A stretch of DNA of 64,000 nt from Burkholderiaceae bacterium (GCA_021208885.1 JAJOJF010000031.1:1-64000), one strand, 5' to 3'. Shown: positions 35,478-44,952, counted from the stretch's first letter. Program-made: numbers and translations. The notes: generated by a model not told the origin, from the letters alone.

Positions 35478-35607
35478 TTGCTTGAAGCCTTAAACGCCAA
35501 AAATAATCGACTGCGATGACTAAGCAGCACTAACTAACAGTTACGTTACGATAACCCTGAGCACAAAGACAAATACTCATTTGCAAAAAGCTTATTCAGG
35601 AGATCCG

Positions 35608-36309
35608 ATGATTGACCTTTACTACTGGCCAACGCCCAACGGCCACAAAATCACCATGTTTCTGGAAGAGGCCTCTGTGCCTTACCAGATCAAGCCCGTA
35701 AATATTGGCCGTGGTGAGCAATTCAAGCCCGATTTTCTTAAAATTGCGCCAAATAATCGCATGCCAGCGATCGTGGACCATAAGCCGGCAGACAGCGGTG
35801 AGCCAATTTCGATATTCGAATCGGGCGCCATCTTGCTTTATCTCGCTGAGAAAACTGGCCAATTTCTGTCAAGTGATCTGAATGACCGCTGGGTTGCCTT
35901 GCAATGGTTGTTCTGGCAAATGGGTGGTTTGGGCCCTATGGCAGGTCAAAACCATCACTTCGCGCATTACGCCCCAGAGCGCATCCCCTATGCGATGGAT
36001 CGATATATCAATGAGACAGGCCGGCTATACGGTGTATTAAATAAACACTTGTCAGATGACCGCTTGTTCGTGGCTGGCAACGGTTATTCGATCGCTGATA
36101 TGGCGATCTACCCGTGGGTGGTGCAACATGAGCGTCAGAAACAGGACTTGAACGATTTTCCATCACTTAAAGCGTGGTTTGAACGAGTGGCTGCACGACC
36201 GGGCACCATCGCAGCCTACAAGGCTGGCGAAGCGATTTCTACCAAACCGACCGTCGATGATGAAGCCAAAAAGATTCTGTTTGGCCAGACGGCAAAAACC
36301 GTGCGTTAA
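35608..36309 (+). CDS. Glutathione transferase, YfcG/YghU-like disulfide reductase
   Basis: A 233-residue thioredoxin-fold plus helical-domain protein of the GST superfamily. It opens MIDLYYWPTPNGHKITMFLEE, cut here at NGHK, and has NRMPAIVDH and ESGAILLYLAE, the glutathione-binding elements of the Nu class. Tyr or Thr-rich N-terminal residues and the lack of an N-terminal catalytic cysteine fit YfcG, which reduces disulfides with glutathione. AGGAGAT precedes the ATG at 35608. Confidence 0.85.
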   Translation: MIDLYYWPTPNGHKITMFLEEASVPYQIKPVNIGRGEQFKPDFLKIAPNNRMPAIVDHKPADSGEPISIFESGAILLYLAEKTGQFLSSDLNDRWVALQWLFWQMGGLGPMAGQNHHFAHYAPERIPYAMDRYINETGRLYGVLNKHLSDDRLFVAGNGYSIADMAIYPWVVQHERQKQDLNDFPSLKAWFERVAARPGTIAAYKAGEAISTKPTVDDEAKKILFGQTAKTVR

Positions 36310-36344
36310 TGCCCAAAATCCTGGGTAAGGTGTAAAGGAAAACG

Positions 36345-37043
36345 ATGTCTATTAAAGCGGTGGTATTTGATGCCTACGGCACGCTGTTTGATGTGTACTC
36401 GGTGACAACTCGCTTGGAGTCATTTTGTCCGGGGCAGGGCAGTGCTATTGCGCAACTCTGGCGTGACAAACAACTGGAGTATTCGCGTCTGATTAGTCTG
36501 AGTGACTCGAACCATGGCGGCAGTCGCTATTACGAGACGTTTTGGGCTATCACCTGCAAGGCGCTTGACTACGCCTTGCAACGGTTTGGGCAGACATTAA
36601 ACGAGGTGCAAATCCAATCAGTGCTCGATCAGTACCATGCGCTTGACGCTTTTGCAGAGAATGCAGAGGTGCTGATTGCGTTAAAGCAAAAAGGTGTAAC
36701 GACCGCAATTCTCTCGAACGGAGATCCCAGCATGCTCAATGGCGCCGTAGCCGGTGCCGGGTTCAATACCCTAATTGACCATGTGCTGTCGGTTGACGAG
36801 GTACGGCATTTCAAGACCACGCCACACGCCTATGGTTTGGCGCAACAGCATATGGGGTTTACGCCGGCAGAAGTCCTTTTTGTTTCTAGCAATGGCTGGG
36901 ATGTTCTCGGGGCGCAGTGGTTTGGGTTTAGGGTTTGCTGGATTAATCGCGCCGGCTTGCCCGCCGAAACATTAGGTCCTGAACCAGAGTTTCAGGGGGC
37001 AAACCTTGAGGTCGTAATTAAGGTGTTAGAAACACTTGCCTAG
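36345..37043 (+). CDS. Haloacid dehalogenase, type II
   Basis: A 232-residue HAD hydrolase. Motif I VVFDAYGTLFD has the nucleophile Asp9 and the YGT signature of L-2-haloacid dehalogenases, which lack the usual second Asp. Motif II LSNGDPSML and C-terminal FVSSNGWDVLGAQWFGF also fit. It hydrolyses the C-halogen bond of short 2-haloacids such as 2-chloropropionate, or a related substrate. It follows the glutathione transferase gene by 35 bases. Confidence 0.87.
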   Translation: MSIKAVVFDAYGTLFDVYSVTTRLESFCPGQGSAIAQLWRDKQLEYSRLISLSDSNHGGSRYYETFWAITCKALDYALQRFGQTLNEVQIQSVLDQYHALDAFAENAEVLIALKQKGVTTAILSNGDPSMLNGAVAGAGFNTLIDHVLSVDEVRHFKTTPHAYGLAQQHMGFTPAEVLFVSSNGWDVLGAQWFGFRVCWINRAGLPAETLGPEPEFQGANLEVVIKVLETLA

Positions 37044-37056
37044 GGCCACCTGTTGG

Positions 37057-37632
37057 CTATTCGTTTTTGCTGCCCAGCGACATGTGATCAAACACACCGT
37101 CGCGGTCTATCAGGCGATGTTTAAGTGCACCGGCAATATGCAAGAACAAAAGCGCGCACAACGCTACGGCTAACCAACCATGGATGGCAAAGAGTTCTTT
37201 TGCGAACTCTTTGTCAGGGGAGATTCCTGGCATGGCTGGCAGGCTAAGACCCAGGAAGATATTTAACGCACCGAACGCAGTCACACCAGCCCACCCCAAA
37301 AGTGGAATCACAAGAAGCAGGGCATAGATTAACCACTGAGTTATTTTGGCTAGCTTGCGAATCGGTTGTGACACGCTAGCCGGATATTCGGGGGCGGTGT
37401 TGATTGCGCGCAGAATCAAGCGCCAGGCGACCAACCAAAGCACCAGAAATCCAAACGCTTTATGCGAGGCGTATAGCGTGCCAGTTAATCCGTCCCAAAT
37501 GTTGGCTTCGGCGCGATCTACCATCCAGAACCCAACAGGCAACAGGGTAAGTACGAGCATAGCCGCTATCCAATGCAACCAGCGCTGAGTGACAGAAAAT
37601 CCTTGTTTGCTATCGTTGCTTCGTTCGCTCAT
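37057..37632 (-). CDS. Cytochrome b561-type membrane protein
   Basis: A 191-residue four-helix membrane cytochrome. Candidate haem-ligand histidines are in VTQRWLHW (helix 1), ASHKAFGF (helix 2), AIHGWLA (helix 3) and LHIAGALKH (helix 4). It resembles the YceJ/CybB group that transfers electrons from quinols or superoxide. It begins one base after the DUF3750 stop, a translational-coupling arrangement. The ATG at 37632 is used because the earlier frame start lies inside the upstream gene. Confidence 0.88.
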   Translation of the reverse strand: MSERSNDSKQGFSVTQRWLHWIAAMLVLTLLPVGFWMVDRAEANIWDGLTGTLYASHKAFGFLVLWLVAWRLILRAINTAPEYPASVSQPIRKLAKITQWLIYALLLVIPLLGWAGVTAFGALNIFLGLSLPAMPGISPDKEFAKELFAIHGWLAVALCALLFLHIAGALKHRLIDRDGVFDHMSLGSKNE

Positions 37633-37633
37633 G

Positions 37634-38443
37634 TCAGGAGGTCTCCGCTTTGGTGGTTGGACCAACAACGCCACAGCCATTCTGTGCAATTGTTCCATCA
37701 AAACCTAACCGGCCCACAAAAGGCAGTCGAAGTGCAGGGCAATTAAAGTCAACCCCAATGCCCAGACCAAGTAGATTCAGCTCAAGCCCTTCCTGTGGGC
37801 TTGCGATTAAACCAAACAAGCCCTCCAACGATACTTGCAAGCCACGGCCAGAGGGCGCTGTCCCAAACGGCTCGTTCAGAGGGCGGTAGTCCTTGCCGAT
37901 TGCTGTGGGAGGCAAGTCGAGCTCTAGTGCAGGCACTTCACGCCCTATGTGGGCCAGAAAGGTGTTGCTGTTGGGACCCGGGTAGCTGCGATAGGTCTGC
38001 GCGTAGGGGTAGCTCGCTATTGCTTTTTCAAGTTCCGGAATCAGGCTGGCAGCTTGCACGCCTTGTTTATAGACCAATAATCTGGGGGTGGCTCCATACC
38101 ATTGACTGTCTGCCCGGGCGTGGTTGCGTCGCACTACATTGGTGCGGCCCCAGCCGATGACTTCAAACCGGGTGTAGGCCTGGTCGTTCGCACGTTTGTA
38201 AACGATCCAGGGATGAACCGCGAAGTAGCCACGCCAACCGTAGGTAGGTGCGGCCAATACAGCCACAATTGCATCGTTTGTGCCGATGGGGTCAGGCAGC
38301 AAATTGGTCGCATCCCTCGGTAACTGATACCAGCCTAATGTTTGCGCGTGTGCAATGCGCTCGCCATCTTGCCACCACTTTATCGCGGCGGCCACGGCCA
38401 CTAGGATGATAAAAATCAGCAGGGTTCGACCGATCAGTCTCAT
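37634..38443 (-). CDS. DUF3750 protein with N-terminal membrane anchor
   Basis: A 269-residue protein with a signal/anchor helix (residues 7-22), then conserved DUF3750 segments VLAAPTYGWRGYFAVHPWIVYK, broken here, GPNSNTFLAHIGREVP and GYRPLNEPFG-like. The cysteine near the C-terminus (NGCGVVGP) and the strand-rich middle suggest a periplasmic domain. Function unknown. It lies immediately upstream of the cytochrome b561 gene, so the two may form a unit. Confidence 0.8.
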   Translation of the reverse strand: MRLIGRTLLIFIILVAVAAAIKWWQDGERIAHAQTLGWYQLPRDATNLLPDPIGTNDAIVAVLAAPTYGWRGYFAVHPWIVYKRANDQAYTRFEVIGWGRTNVVRRNHARADSQWYGATPRLLVYKQGVQAASLIPELEKAIASYPYAQTYRSYPGPNSNTFLAHIGREVPALELDLPPTAIGKDYRPLNEPFGTAPSGRGLQVSLEGLFGLIASPQEGLELNLLGLGIGVDFNCPALRLPFVGRLGFDGTIAQNGCGVVGPTTKAETS

Positions 38444-38467
38444 GCTGGTATTTCCGAGGTTAGGGCC

Positions 38468-39151
38468 TCAAGCAGATGTGTAGTGATTGGCCAGCACCGA
38501 CTCATAGCGCTGCTGCAATTGCTCGGCATCAGCGATGCTGACGCCAAGGTCACGTACCAGTCCGTCGTGCAGCCCATAAATCCAGCCATGGACGGTAACC
38601 GGCTGACCATTGTCCCATGCTTGCTGAACGCTGCTGGTTTGGCAAACGTGTATGACTTGCTCGATGACATTTAGTTCACAGAGCTTGTCCAGGCGTTCGT
38701 CATCTTTGATTAGGTGACCAAGATAGCTGGCGTGCTTTTGTTGAACATCGCGGATATGACGGATCCAATTCTGCGCAAGACCAAGCCTGCGATTGAGCAT
38801 CGCAGCTTTGACGCCAGAGCAACCGTAATGGCCAACCACGATGATGTGTTTGACTTTGAGCTCTTCAATGGCGAACTCAATGACTGACAATACGTTTAGA
38901 TCCGTGTGCACTACCACGTTGCCAATGTTTCGATGGACAAACACTTCGCCGGGCGCCAAGCCCGTAATTTGATTTGCCGGCACGCGTGAATCTGAACAAC
39001 CAATCCAGAGATATTCTGGTGATTGTTGGTTAACCAACCGGCTGAAGTAGTCCTTGTCACTTTGCGTGACCTCAGTCACCCATTGCCGGTTGCGCTCAAA
39101 GAGCTTGGTCAGGTCATTGTCTGGCGTCGTGGTTGGCGTGGTCAAGGACAT
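38468..39151 (-). CDS. can: Beta-class carbonic anhydrase
   Basis: A 227-residue enzyme interconverting CO2 and bicarbonate. Zinc ligands are Cys52 (in CSDSR, with Asp54 and Arg56), His108 and Cys111 (GHYGCSG). VHRNIGNVV and EFAIEELKVKHIIVVGH complete the beta-class pattern. The length and TKLFERNRQW opening match Can. It starts 26 bases before the unknown membrane-protein gene's end. Confidence 0.94.
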   Translation of the reverse strand: MSLTTPTTTPDNDLTKLFERNRQWVTEVTQSDKDYFSRLVNQQSPEYLWIGCSDSRVPANQITGLAPGEVFVHRNIGNVVVHTDLNVLSVIEFAIEELKVKHIIVVGHYGCSGVKAAMLNRRLGLAQNWIRHIRDVQQKHASYLGHLIKDDERLDKLCELNVIEQVIHVCQTSSVQQAWDNGQPVTVHGWIYGLHDGLVRDLGVSIADAEQLQQRYESVLANHYTSA

Positions 39152-39177
39152 GCTGGCAAGTTCACAAAATTAAAAAA

Positions 39178-39780
39178 TTAACGGATGTTGCCCGGTGGGT
39201 TTTGTTTGAGCTTAACGCGCCTAGTTACCACGACCATGGCCACAAGCGCAGCCATGCTGCCAATGGCAGCGGGAAACAGTGTGGTGGTGAGCGAATAGCT
39301 CTCTAGTGCCATGAGTACGAGCACATTGCGCACCACAATCATGCTGAAAAACAATAGCGATTCAGACTCAGGACGATCATACGCCTTGCGCAGCGTGGGG
39401 CCAAATCCCAGGATGTCAACTGATGTCACGAGCAGCACGGCTAGCAAGGGACTGCTCGTTGCATACCAGAGCGGGATGGCAGCAAGTGCCGTCAGAAAAA
39501 ATACCCAGTCGGTACGAACAATTCTCACATCTCCGCGCCTGGTGTAGGCGGTTATCGCGATCAGGAATGCCACCAACGCGGAAAACCCCACGGGCCAGGC
39601 ACCCACGCCGCCACCCGCTTCACGTTGAGCCCAAAAGACAATCGAAGTTGTAATGCCCCAGATGGTCCAGGACATGACGTGGGGGCGAATGGCACCACGA
39701 ATGGTCGACAGCAGGTACGGAAATATAGCCAGTATGCTGATCGCAGTGGCAATAGCGGACAGCCAGGCTTTGTCGATCAC
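39178..39780 (-). CDS. Unrecognised polytopic membrane protein
   Basis: A 200-residue protein with about six or seven predicted membrane helices and short loops. Visible segments are ISILAIFPYLLSTIRG, RPHVMSWTIWGITTSIVFW and PLLAVLLVTSVDILGFGPTLR. The spacing of P and Q/W residues faintly recalls PQ-loop proteins, but I cannot assign a family. It lies between carbonic anhydrase and the FNR-like regulator, with small gaps on each side. Confidence 0.75.
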   Translation of the reverse strand: MIDKAWLSAIATAISILAIFPYLLSTIRGAIRPHVMSWTIWGITTSIVFWAQREAGGGVGAWPVGFSALVAFLIAITAYTRRGDVRIVRTDWVFFLTALAAIPLWYATSSPLLAVLLVTSVDILGFGPTLRKAYDRPESESLLFFSMIVVRNVLVLMALESYSLTTTLFPAAIGSMAALVAMVVVTRRVKLKQNPPGNIR

Positions 39781-39795
39781 GTAGTGCTAGCCATT

Positions 39796-40503
39796 TCAGT
39801 CGGCCTGCTGAAGTTTCTGCAGGTCGGTGATGCGATAGAGGCGCCCAATCCGGTCCATGGGTTCGATGGCGCCTTCTTTGACCCAGCGGCTAACCTCACG
39901 ACTGACTGTCTCTAGTTTCAAGTCTGACATGGCACCCATGTCCTCGCGCGAGAACAATGAGGTTAACGACGGGTCTTCATCATGGCGCATTTTGAGGATG
40001 ATATTGGCGACACGTTGTCGCGCAGTCCCAAAATTCAGGTCAGCTAACCAGTCATCGGCATCCTTGACGGCTTTGTGCCAGCGTTCCATCAAGCGCATAT
40101 GCAAGCGCGGCGATGAGGTCGAGAGGTTCTTGATGATGGAAATCGGTATGCGGCAAACGCTCGCTTCGCTGGTGGCGACAACATCGCACTCATAAGTTGG
40201 TGCAAACAGGCCTTCAAGCCCGGCCACGTCACCTGGCTTGAGAATTCGTACGATTCGAACGCGCCCGTCGGGCGTATTGCGGACAACTTTGACCAGCCCC
40301 TTTCGGATTGTGAACACATGTTCAGCTGCGTCGCCCTCCAGAAACAGGGTGTCACCAGCGTGAAACACCAAGTCGTCAATTGGCGCGTGTATCGACGCAA
40401 AATCTGACTCATTCAGGTCGGCAAACAACACCATGTCGCGGATGCCGCAGTGGCGACAGTCCGAAGTACCACGCCAGGCTGATTCAATGTTGATAGGGAT
40501 CAT
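39796..40503 (-). CDS. CRP/FNR-family regulator, FNR-like but with an altered cysteine set
   Basis: A 235-residue regulator with a cyclic-nucleotide-type beta-barrel (about 40-130), a dimerisation helix and a winged helix with LKLETVSREVSRWVKEGAI. The E-x-x-SR recognition motif is that of FNR and predicts a TTGAT-N4-ATCAA type site. Cys16-x2-Cys19 and Cys117 align with FNR Cys20, Cys23 and Cys122, but the third N-terminal cysteine (FNR Cys29) is missing; Cys106 is extra. An oxygen- or redox-sensing cluster is therefore uncertain. Confidence 0.88.
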   Translation of the reverse strand: MIPINIESAWRGTSDCRHCGIRDMVLFADLNESDFASIHAPIDDLVFHAGDTLFLEGDAAEHVFTIRKGLVKVVRNTPDGRVRIVRILKPGDVAGLEGLFAPTYECDVVATSEASVCRIPISIIKNLSTSSPRLHMRLMERWHKAVKDADDWLADLNFGTARQRVANIILKMRHDEDPSLTSLFSREDMGAMSDLKLETVSREVSRWVKEGAIEPMDRIGRLYRITDLQKLQQAD

Positions 40504-40550
40504 GCTTTATCTAAAACCGTCTAACTGAAATATTCAGGCCCAACCAAATA

Positions 40551-41084
40551 TTAGCCGTCAACAGGCTTAACAGGGGTAAGCAGTGTTTTTTGGTAGAAGG
40601 CTGCGTTTAGCCAGCGCCCAAACTTGAACCCTGCCTGTTTGACTGTACCGCAATGTTCAAATCCAAGCTTTTCATGCAACGCAATGCTGGCACGATTGTC
40701 AGCATCGATACACCCCACTACGACATGATACTGGTCTATTTCGGCCCTCTTGAGCAAATCCGACATCAGTGCGGTGGCGATGCCTTGCCCGTGGTGTCCG
40801 CTTTTGACGTAGACGGAGTGCTCGACCGTGTATTTGTAGGCTGGCTGTGGTCTGAAAGGACCAAAGGTGGCAAACCCGATGAGCTGGCCATCGGTATTAA
40901 AAGCGCCCCGAAGTGGCAGGCCTGCACTGATCTTTTGAGTTGCCCAAGCCCTGACTTGCTCTAGCGACCGCGGTTCGTAGTCGTACAGAGCCGTCGAAGA
41001 CTTAATGACTTCATTCAAAATATGCTGAATTTCGGGGATGTCTGCCGACAGTTGGCAGTCTTTGATGGCAGGATAGCTTGACAT
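40551..41084 (-). CDS. GNAT acetyltransferase, phosphinothricin/methionine-sulfone type
   Basis: A 177-residue GNAT protein matching the Pat/MddA-type family: STALYDYEPRSLEQVRAW near the N-terminus, EHSVYVKSGHHGQGIATALM, whose GQGIA binds the acetyl-CoA pyrophosphate, and CIDADNRASIALHEKLGFE. Family members acetylate phosphinothricin, methionine sulfoximine or related amino acids. Whether it protects against a toxin or handles a metabolite is not shown. Confidence 0.85.
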   Translation of the reverse strand: MSSYPAIKDCQLSADIPEIQHILNEVIKSSTALYDYEPRSLEQVRAWATQKISAGLPLRGAFNTDGQLIGFATFGPFRPQPAYKYTVEHSVYVKSGHHGQGIATALMSDLLKRAEIDQYHVVVGCIDADNRASIALHEKLGFEHCGTVKQAGFKFGRWLNAAFYQKTLLTPVKPVDG

Positions 41085-41193
41085 ATTGGCGACCTATTTG
41101 CCGGCAATCGTAGCAAACTACCGTCAGATTGTCTCTCTCTTCCAGTTCGCCGTCACCTTGATTTGCGTCGACCGGTTAGTTCGCTAATAGGCG

Positions 41194-42411
41194 TTAGATT
41201 ACGCCTTTTTTCTCAAGCGCAAGGAGCTCGGACTCGGTCAGACCCAGAAGGCCGCCCAGGATCTCATCGCGGTGCTGACCGAGTTTGGGGCCAAGCGATG
41301 AAACTTTGCCAGGTGTGGCCGTCAAGGTAGGAACAGAGTTTGGTATGTGCAACTCGCCGATGAGGGGGTCAACGGTTTTGAGGATATTGCCACGGGCAAG
41401 ATATTGCGGGTTGGTCACAATATCTTCGATGCTCATGACCCCGCAGCAAGGGACTTGGTGCTGCTCACAAATTGAGATGACTTCACTCATGCGATATTTT
41501 AGGGTCCATCGAGTAACCGCTTCATCGACTTGGTCGCGGCTAGCTAGTCGTGGACTCAAGTTTCCCCACTTGTCTGGGCTTGCAAGCTCGCTTTGGCCCA
41601 TTGCTTGAGCCAAACGCGAAAAAATCTTGTCGGAGGTGCAAGCAATCGCAACCCATTTGTTGTCTTTGGTGGGGTAATGATTGTGGGGTGCGGCATTCAG
41701 CGTGCCCGAACCTTGTCGACCGCGAATAAAGCCTGTTTGCTGATAGCTTGGCAAGATCTCGTCAAGCACCCTGAAGATCGGCTCGTATAGTCCGATGTCA
41801 ACGATCTGGCCTTGACCAGTCTTGCGCCGATATTCAAGAGCCACCATCGCGCCAAAAGCAGCAAATATGCCTGCCAGATAGTCAGGCAACGTCGCCGAAC
41901 CGGGTGTCAGGGGTTTGCCATCAGGCTCACCTGCCAAGAATGACAAACCACCAAATGCATTGCCGATCCGTCCAAAGCCAGGTCTGTCCTTCAAAGGGCC
42001 GCTCTGCCCATAGCCCGATATTCGAACCAGAATCAACTCGGGGTTGGCTTGCTTTAAAACGTCCCAGCCCAACCCCCAAGACTCAAGGGTACCGGGCTGG
42101 AAGTTTTCAATGACCACGTCTGATTGAGCCACGAGTTGGCGCAATATGTCTGCACCCTCTGGTCTCCGTAAATCGAGGCACACGGATTTTTTATTGCGTG
42201 CCTCGGAAAGCCAACACAGCGTATCCCCCGCCGGTGTGGGCGTGCCAAATCGCCTTAATGGGTCGCCAGCGCCTGGCAGTTCGATTTTGATGACTTCAGC
42301 GCCGAATTCGCCAAGCTGTGCTGCACAAAAAGGACCCGCCACGAATGTGGCAAGATCCAAAACCCTGAGGCCGTCTAGCGCGGCTTGATTATCTTGTGAG
42401 GCAATAGACAT
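41194..42411 (-). CDS. CaiB/BaiF family CoA-transferase (class III)
   Basis: A 405-residue CoA-transferase. It opens with LRVLDLATFVAGPFCAAQLGEFGAEVIK and has the catalytic-Asp region SEARNKKSVCLDLRRPEG, then VVIENFQPGTLE. The class III enzyme moves CoA between carboxylic acids through an aspartyl-CoA anhydride. It ends the minus arm of the catabolic island, 21 bases after the isochorismatase-fold gene. The substrate is unknown; a second member at 52710 is frameshifted. Confidence 0.9.
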   Translation of the reverse strand: MSIASQDNQAALDGLRVLDLATFVAGPFCAAQLGEFGAEVIKIELPGAGDPLRRFGTPTPAGDTLCWLSEARNKKSVCLDLRRPEGADILRQLVAQSDVVIENFQPGTLESWGLGWDVLKQANPELILVRISGYGQSGPLKDRPGFGRIGNAFGGLSFLAGEPDGKPLTPGSATLPDYLAGIFAAFGAMVALEYRRKTGQGQIVDIGLYEPIFRVLDEILPSYQQTGFIRGRQGSGTLNAAPHNHYPTKDNKWVAIACTSDKIFSRLAQAMGQSELASPDKWGNLSPRLASRDQVDEAVTRWTLKYRMSEVISICEQHQVPCCGVMSIEDIVTNPQYLARGNILKTVDPLIGELHIPNSVPTLTATPGKVSSLGPKLGQHRDEILGGLLGLTESELLALEKKGVI

Positions 42412-42432
42412 TGGTTCAATGGTGTTTGCCGC

Positions 42433-43047
42433 CTAAGCAATTTCTTTGAGTACTTCGTCAAGCGTAATAAGATCGGCATATTTCTGGCCCATGTCGAACA
42501 AGCTGGCATGATGAGGTTCTTCAGCGCGGTCACCGACGCAATCAGTAACGACTAAAGGTCGCAAACCATGAGCTGAGGCGTCGACAGTGCTAGCACGCAC
42601 ACAGCCACTTGTCGTGCAGCCAGTGATCAATAAGGTATCAACACCTTCGTAGGCCAGCCATGCCGCAAAGTTCGTCCCAAAAAATGCCGAGCTATGGCGC
42701 TTGACAGAGACATACTCAGTCGGCAGAGGCATCACTGACTCGACGAATTGAGCCTCTGGGCTTTCTTCGGTGATTGTTTTAAGCGCTGGCACTTTGTCCC
42801 CAAAGGTACCGACATCGCGGCCGTTGTTCGCTGTTGCGAACCGGACATGCCCGATGGGTAGTCCCGCTTTGCGCGCTGCATTAAGTAGCTTGGCGGTATT
42901 GTCGATGGCTTGGTTGATATTAAAACCGCCAAGCACATCAGCGGATGTGAAGCCAACCTGGAAATCGATAATCAGCAATGCAGTCTTTCGACCAAAGCCA
43001 AGTTTTTGTCCGAAAGATTGTTTTTCATAGATGGCAATGTCTTTCAT
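42433..43047 (-). CDS. Isochorismatase-fold cysteine hydrolase (N-carbamoylsarcosine amidase-like)
   Basis: A 204-residue amidohydrolase with the triad Asp28 (LLIIDFQVGF), Lys116 (SVKRHSSAF) and Cys149 (TTSGCVRAS). The opening MKDIAIYEKQSFGQKLGFG resembles N-carbamoylsarcosine amidase and relatives that cleave amides, ureides or maleamate. Its place with an amidase and a CoA-transferase suggests nitrogen removal from an imported amide. It precedes the CoA-transferase by 21 bases. Confidence 0.85.
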   Translation of the reverse strand: MKDIAIYEKQSFGQKLGFGRKTALLIIDFQVGFTSADVLGGFNINQAIDNTAKLLNAARKAGLPIGHVRFATANNGRDVGTFGDKVPALKTITEESPEAQFVESVMPLPTEYVSVKRHSSAFFGTNFAAWLAYEGVDTLLITGCTTSGCVRASTVDASAHGLRPLVVTDCVGDRAEEPHHASLFDMGQKYADLITLDEVLKEIA

Positions 43048-43090
43048 GTGGGTTCCTTATGTTTAGCTTGCAGCTTTTTTAGCCAGCGAA

Positions 43091-44389
43091 TTAGTTACCA
43101 AGCGGGAAGAGAGCGATTTGCGGGAAAGCGATTAGCAGTCCAACGATAAACAGGTCCATCAAAAAGAATGGCATGACGCCCTGAAACACTTCACGGACCT
43201 TGATTTGCGGGCTCGCAGTAGCAACCACAAATGCGTTGAGTCCTACTGGCGGCGTAATACCGCCAATCTCACTCATCTTCACAACCAAAATTCCGAATAA
43301 AACGGGATCGATACCGCTTTGCTTAACGATCGGGAAAATCACTGGCATTGTGAGCAGAATCATCGATGCCGCATCAACAAAACAACCCAATATCAGAAAG
43401 GGAATCAACAGAATGATCAACAAAACAGTAGGTGACAGGTCAAGACCGAGCGTCCAGCTAGCAATGGTGGTTGGCAATTGAGTGGTAGCCAACGCAGCGC
43501 TAAAAACACCAGCACCAATGATTAGAAAGAAAATGGCTGCCGTGCTTGAGCCGGAGGCTTGCAGGCCGTGTTTGATCTCTTTGAGGGAGGCGCCTCTGTA
43601 GAGTGCGATAGCCAATGCGATGAACGCGCCGAACCCAGCAGCTTCGCTTGCAGTAGCGATACCGGAATAGAGTGAGCCCATCACCACCACAAAGATCACC
43701 AGTATTTCCCACGAGGAAAGGGTGATCTTTAACCGTTGTCGCATCGGAACACGCGGTTGCACAGTCAGGCGACTCATGTCAGGATCGCGTTTTACCAGTA
43801 ACCAGATGCCTAAGCCGTATACCAAGATGGTCAGAATGCCCGGGATAATGCCGGCAACAAAAAGTTTCGGAATGGGCGTTTCTGTGGCGATCGAGTAGAT
43901 CACCATGATGGTCGAAGGCGGGATGAGAACGCCCAAGGTGCCGCCAACGGCCACACTCGCGCCAGCCAGCGGCTTTTTATATCCAGCTTTTAAAAGTTCA
44001 GGGACCGCAATTTTTGAGATCGTTGCTGACGTCGCAATCGCGGAGCCTGAGACCGTTGCAAAAGCACCGCAAGCAGTCACCGCTGCAATCGCCAGGCCGC
44101 CTGATACATGGCCAAGCCACGCTTTGGCAGCATTAAATCCCTTGGCTGAAATGCCCGCCGAATAGGCCATGTGTCCCATGAATAAAAAAAGCGGTACGAC
44201 AATAAATGCAAATTCAGCTGTGATTGAGTAGGGCAGAGTACCGAGCAAATAATCGGCGGAAACCCAGCCATTCATGGCCAGTATCGCAATCAATCCGCTT
44301 GACATCAGGGCCAGAGCAATCGGAAAGCCCAATGCGAGCAGACCAAAAAGCCCAAATATCAGTAGAAGTCCTTCTTGTGTGGCCGTCAT
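43091..44389 (-). CDS. TRAP transporter large permease subunit (DctM), island system
   Basis: A 432-residue polytopic membrane protein of the DctM family, with FPIALALMSSGLIAILAM, PLFLFMGHMAYSAGISAKGF and GGTLGVLIPPSTIMVIY. The ATG at 44389 overlaps the dctQ stop as TGATG. It works with the small subunit and binding protein just upstream to import an organic acid or amide. It differs clearly from the DctM at 26334, so the two systems are not recent duplicates. Confidence 0.92.
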   Translation of the reverse strand: MTATQEGLLLIFGLFGLLALGFPIALALMSSGLIAILAMNGWVSADYLLGTLPYSITAEFAFIVVPLFLFMGHMAYSAGISAKGFNAAKAWLGHVSGGLAIAAVTACGAFATVSGSAIATSATISKIAVPELLKAGYKKPLAGASVAVGGTLGVLIPPSTIMVIYSIATETPIPKLFVAGIIPGILTILVYGLGIWLLVKRDPDMSRLTVQPRVPMRQRLKITLSSWEILVIFVVVMGSLYSGIATASEAAGFGAFIALAIALYRGASLKEIKHGLQASGSSTAAIFFLIIGAGVFSAALATTQLPTTIASWTLGLDLSPTVLLIILLIPFLILGCFVDAASMILLTMPVIFPIVKQSGIDPVLFGILVVKMSEIGGITPPVGLNAFVVATASPQIKVREVFQGVMPFFLMDLFIVGLLIAFPQIALFPLGN

Positions 44390-44949
44390 CACGTGCCCTC
44401 ATGAATCTCGTCGCGGATTTCTTCATCCAGGTCGCGGGCATAAGGATGCTTGCCCAGCACCCAGAACTCGATCGCTGACATCAACGTTTGCAATAAAAAC
44501 AAAGTCAGCCCGAGCGCCACCATCGAGCGGCTTGGCCAAAGCGGGATTTCGACCAGTCCGATGGAGACTTCCTCCCGGGTAAATGACCAAATAGCAGCGC
44601 GCCACGTGAACCAGACAAACATCCCAACTACCGCAATTTGCAGCAGCAACAGCAGCCAGGCAATGGCGTTGCCGATCTTGGGCGGCAAAGCGTCGGCAAA
44701 TATCGAGACACGGAAATTTTCTCGCAAGGCTTGTGTGGCAGGGATACCAAAATAAATGAGCGTCAGAAGCAGCAAGACGCTCAATTCCAGCACGCCCCAG
44801 ATCGCAACGCCGGCGAGCCCGCGAAGTGCTGCATCGACCACAACGCCTAGCATCATGACGATGATCAGTAATCCGGTGATCTTTGCGAAACCTTGTGATA
44901 CCTCACTGACCTTGACGGCCAGTGAGGTGAGTTTGCCTTGGCTGCTCAT
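44389..44949 (-). CDS. TRAP transporter small permease subunit (DctQ), island system
   Basis: A 186-residue protein with four membrane helices, including LLIIVMMLGVVVDAALRGL and LLLLTLIYFGIPATQALRENF, followed by an acidic C-terminal tail rich in Glu and Asp. It overlaps dctM by one base and follows the binding-protein stop by three. Together they form a complete DctPQM set. Confidence 0.9.
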   Translation of the reverse strand: MSSQGKLTSLAVKVSEVSQGFAKITGLLIIVMMLGVVVDAALRGLAGVAIWGVLELSVLLLLTLIYFGIPATQALRENFRVSIFADALPPKIGNAIAWLLLLLQIAVVGMFVWFTWRAAIWSFTREEVSIGLVEIPLWPSRSMVALGLTLFLLQTLMSAIEFWVLGKHPYARDLDEEIRDEIHEGT

Positions 44950-44952
44950 CGC

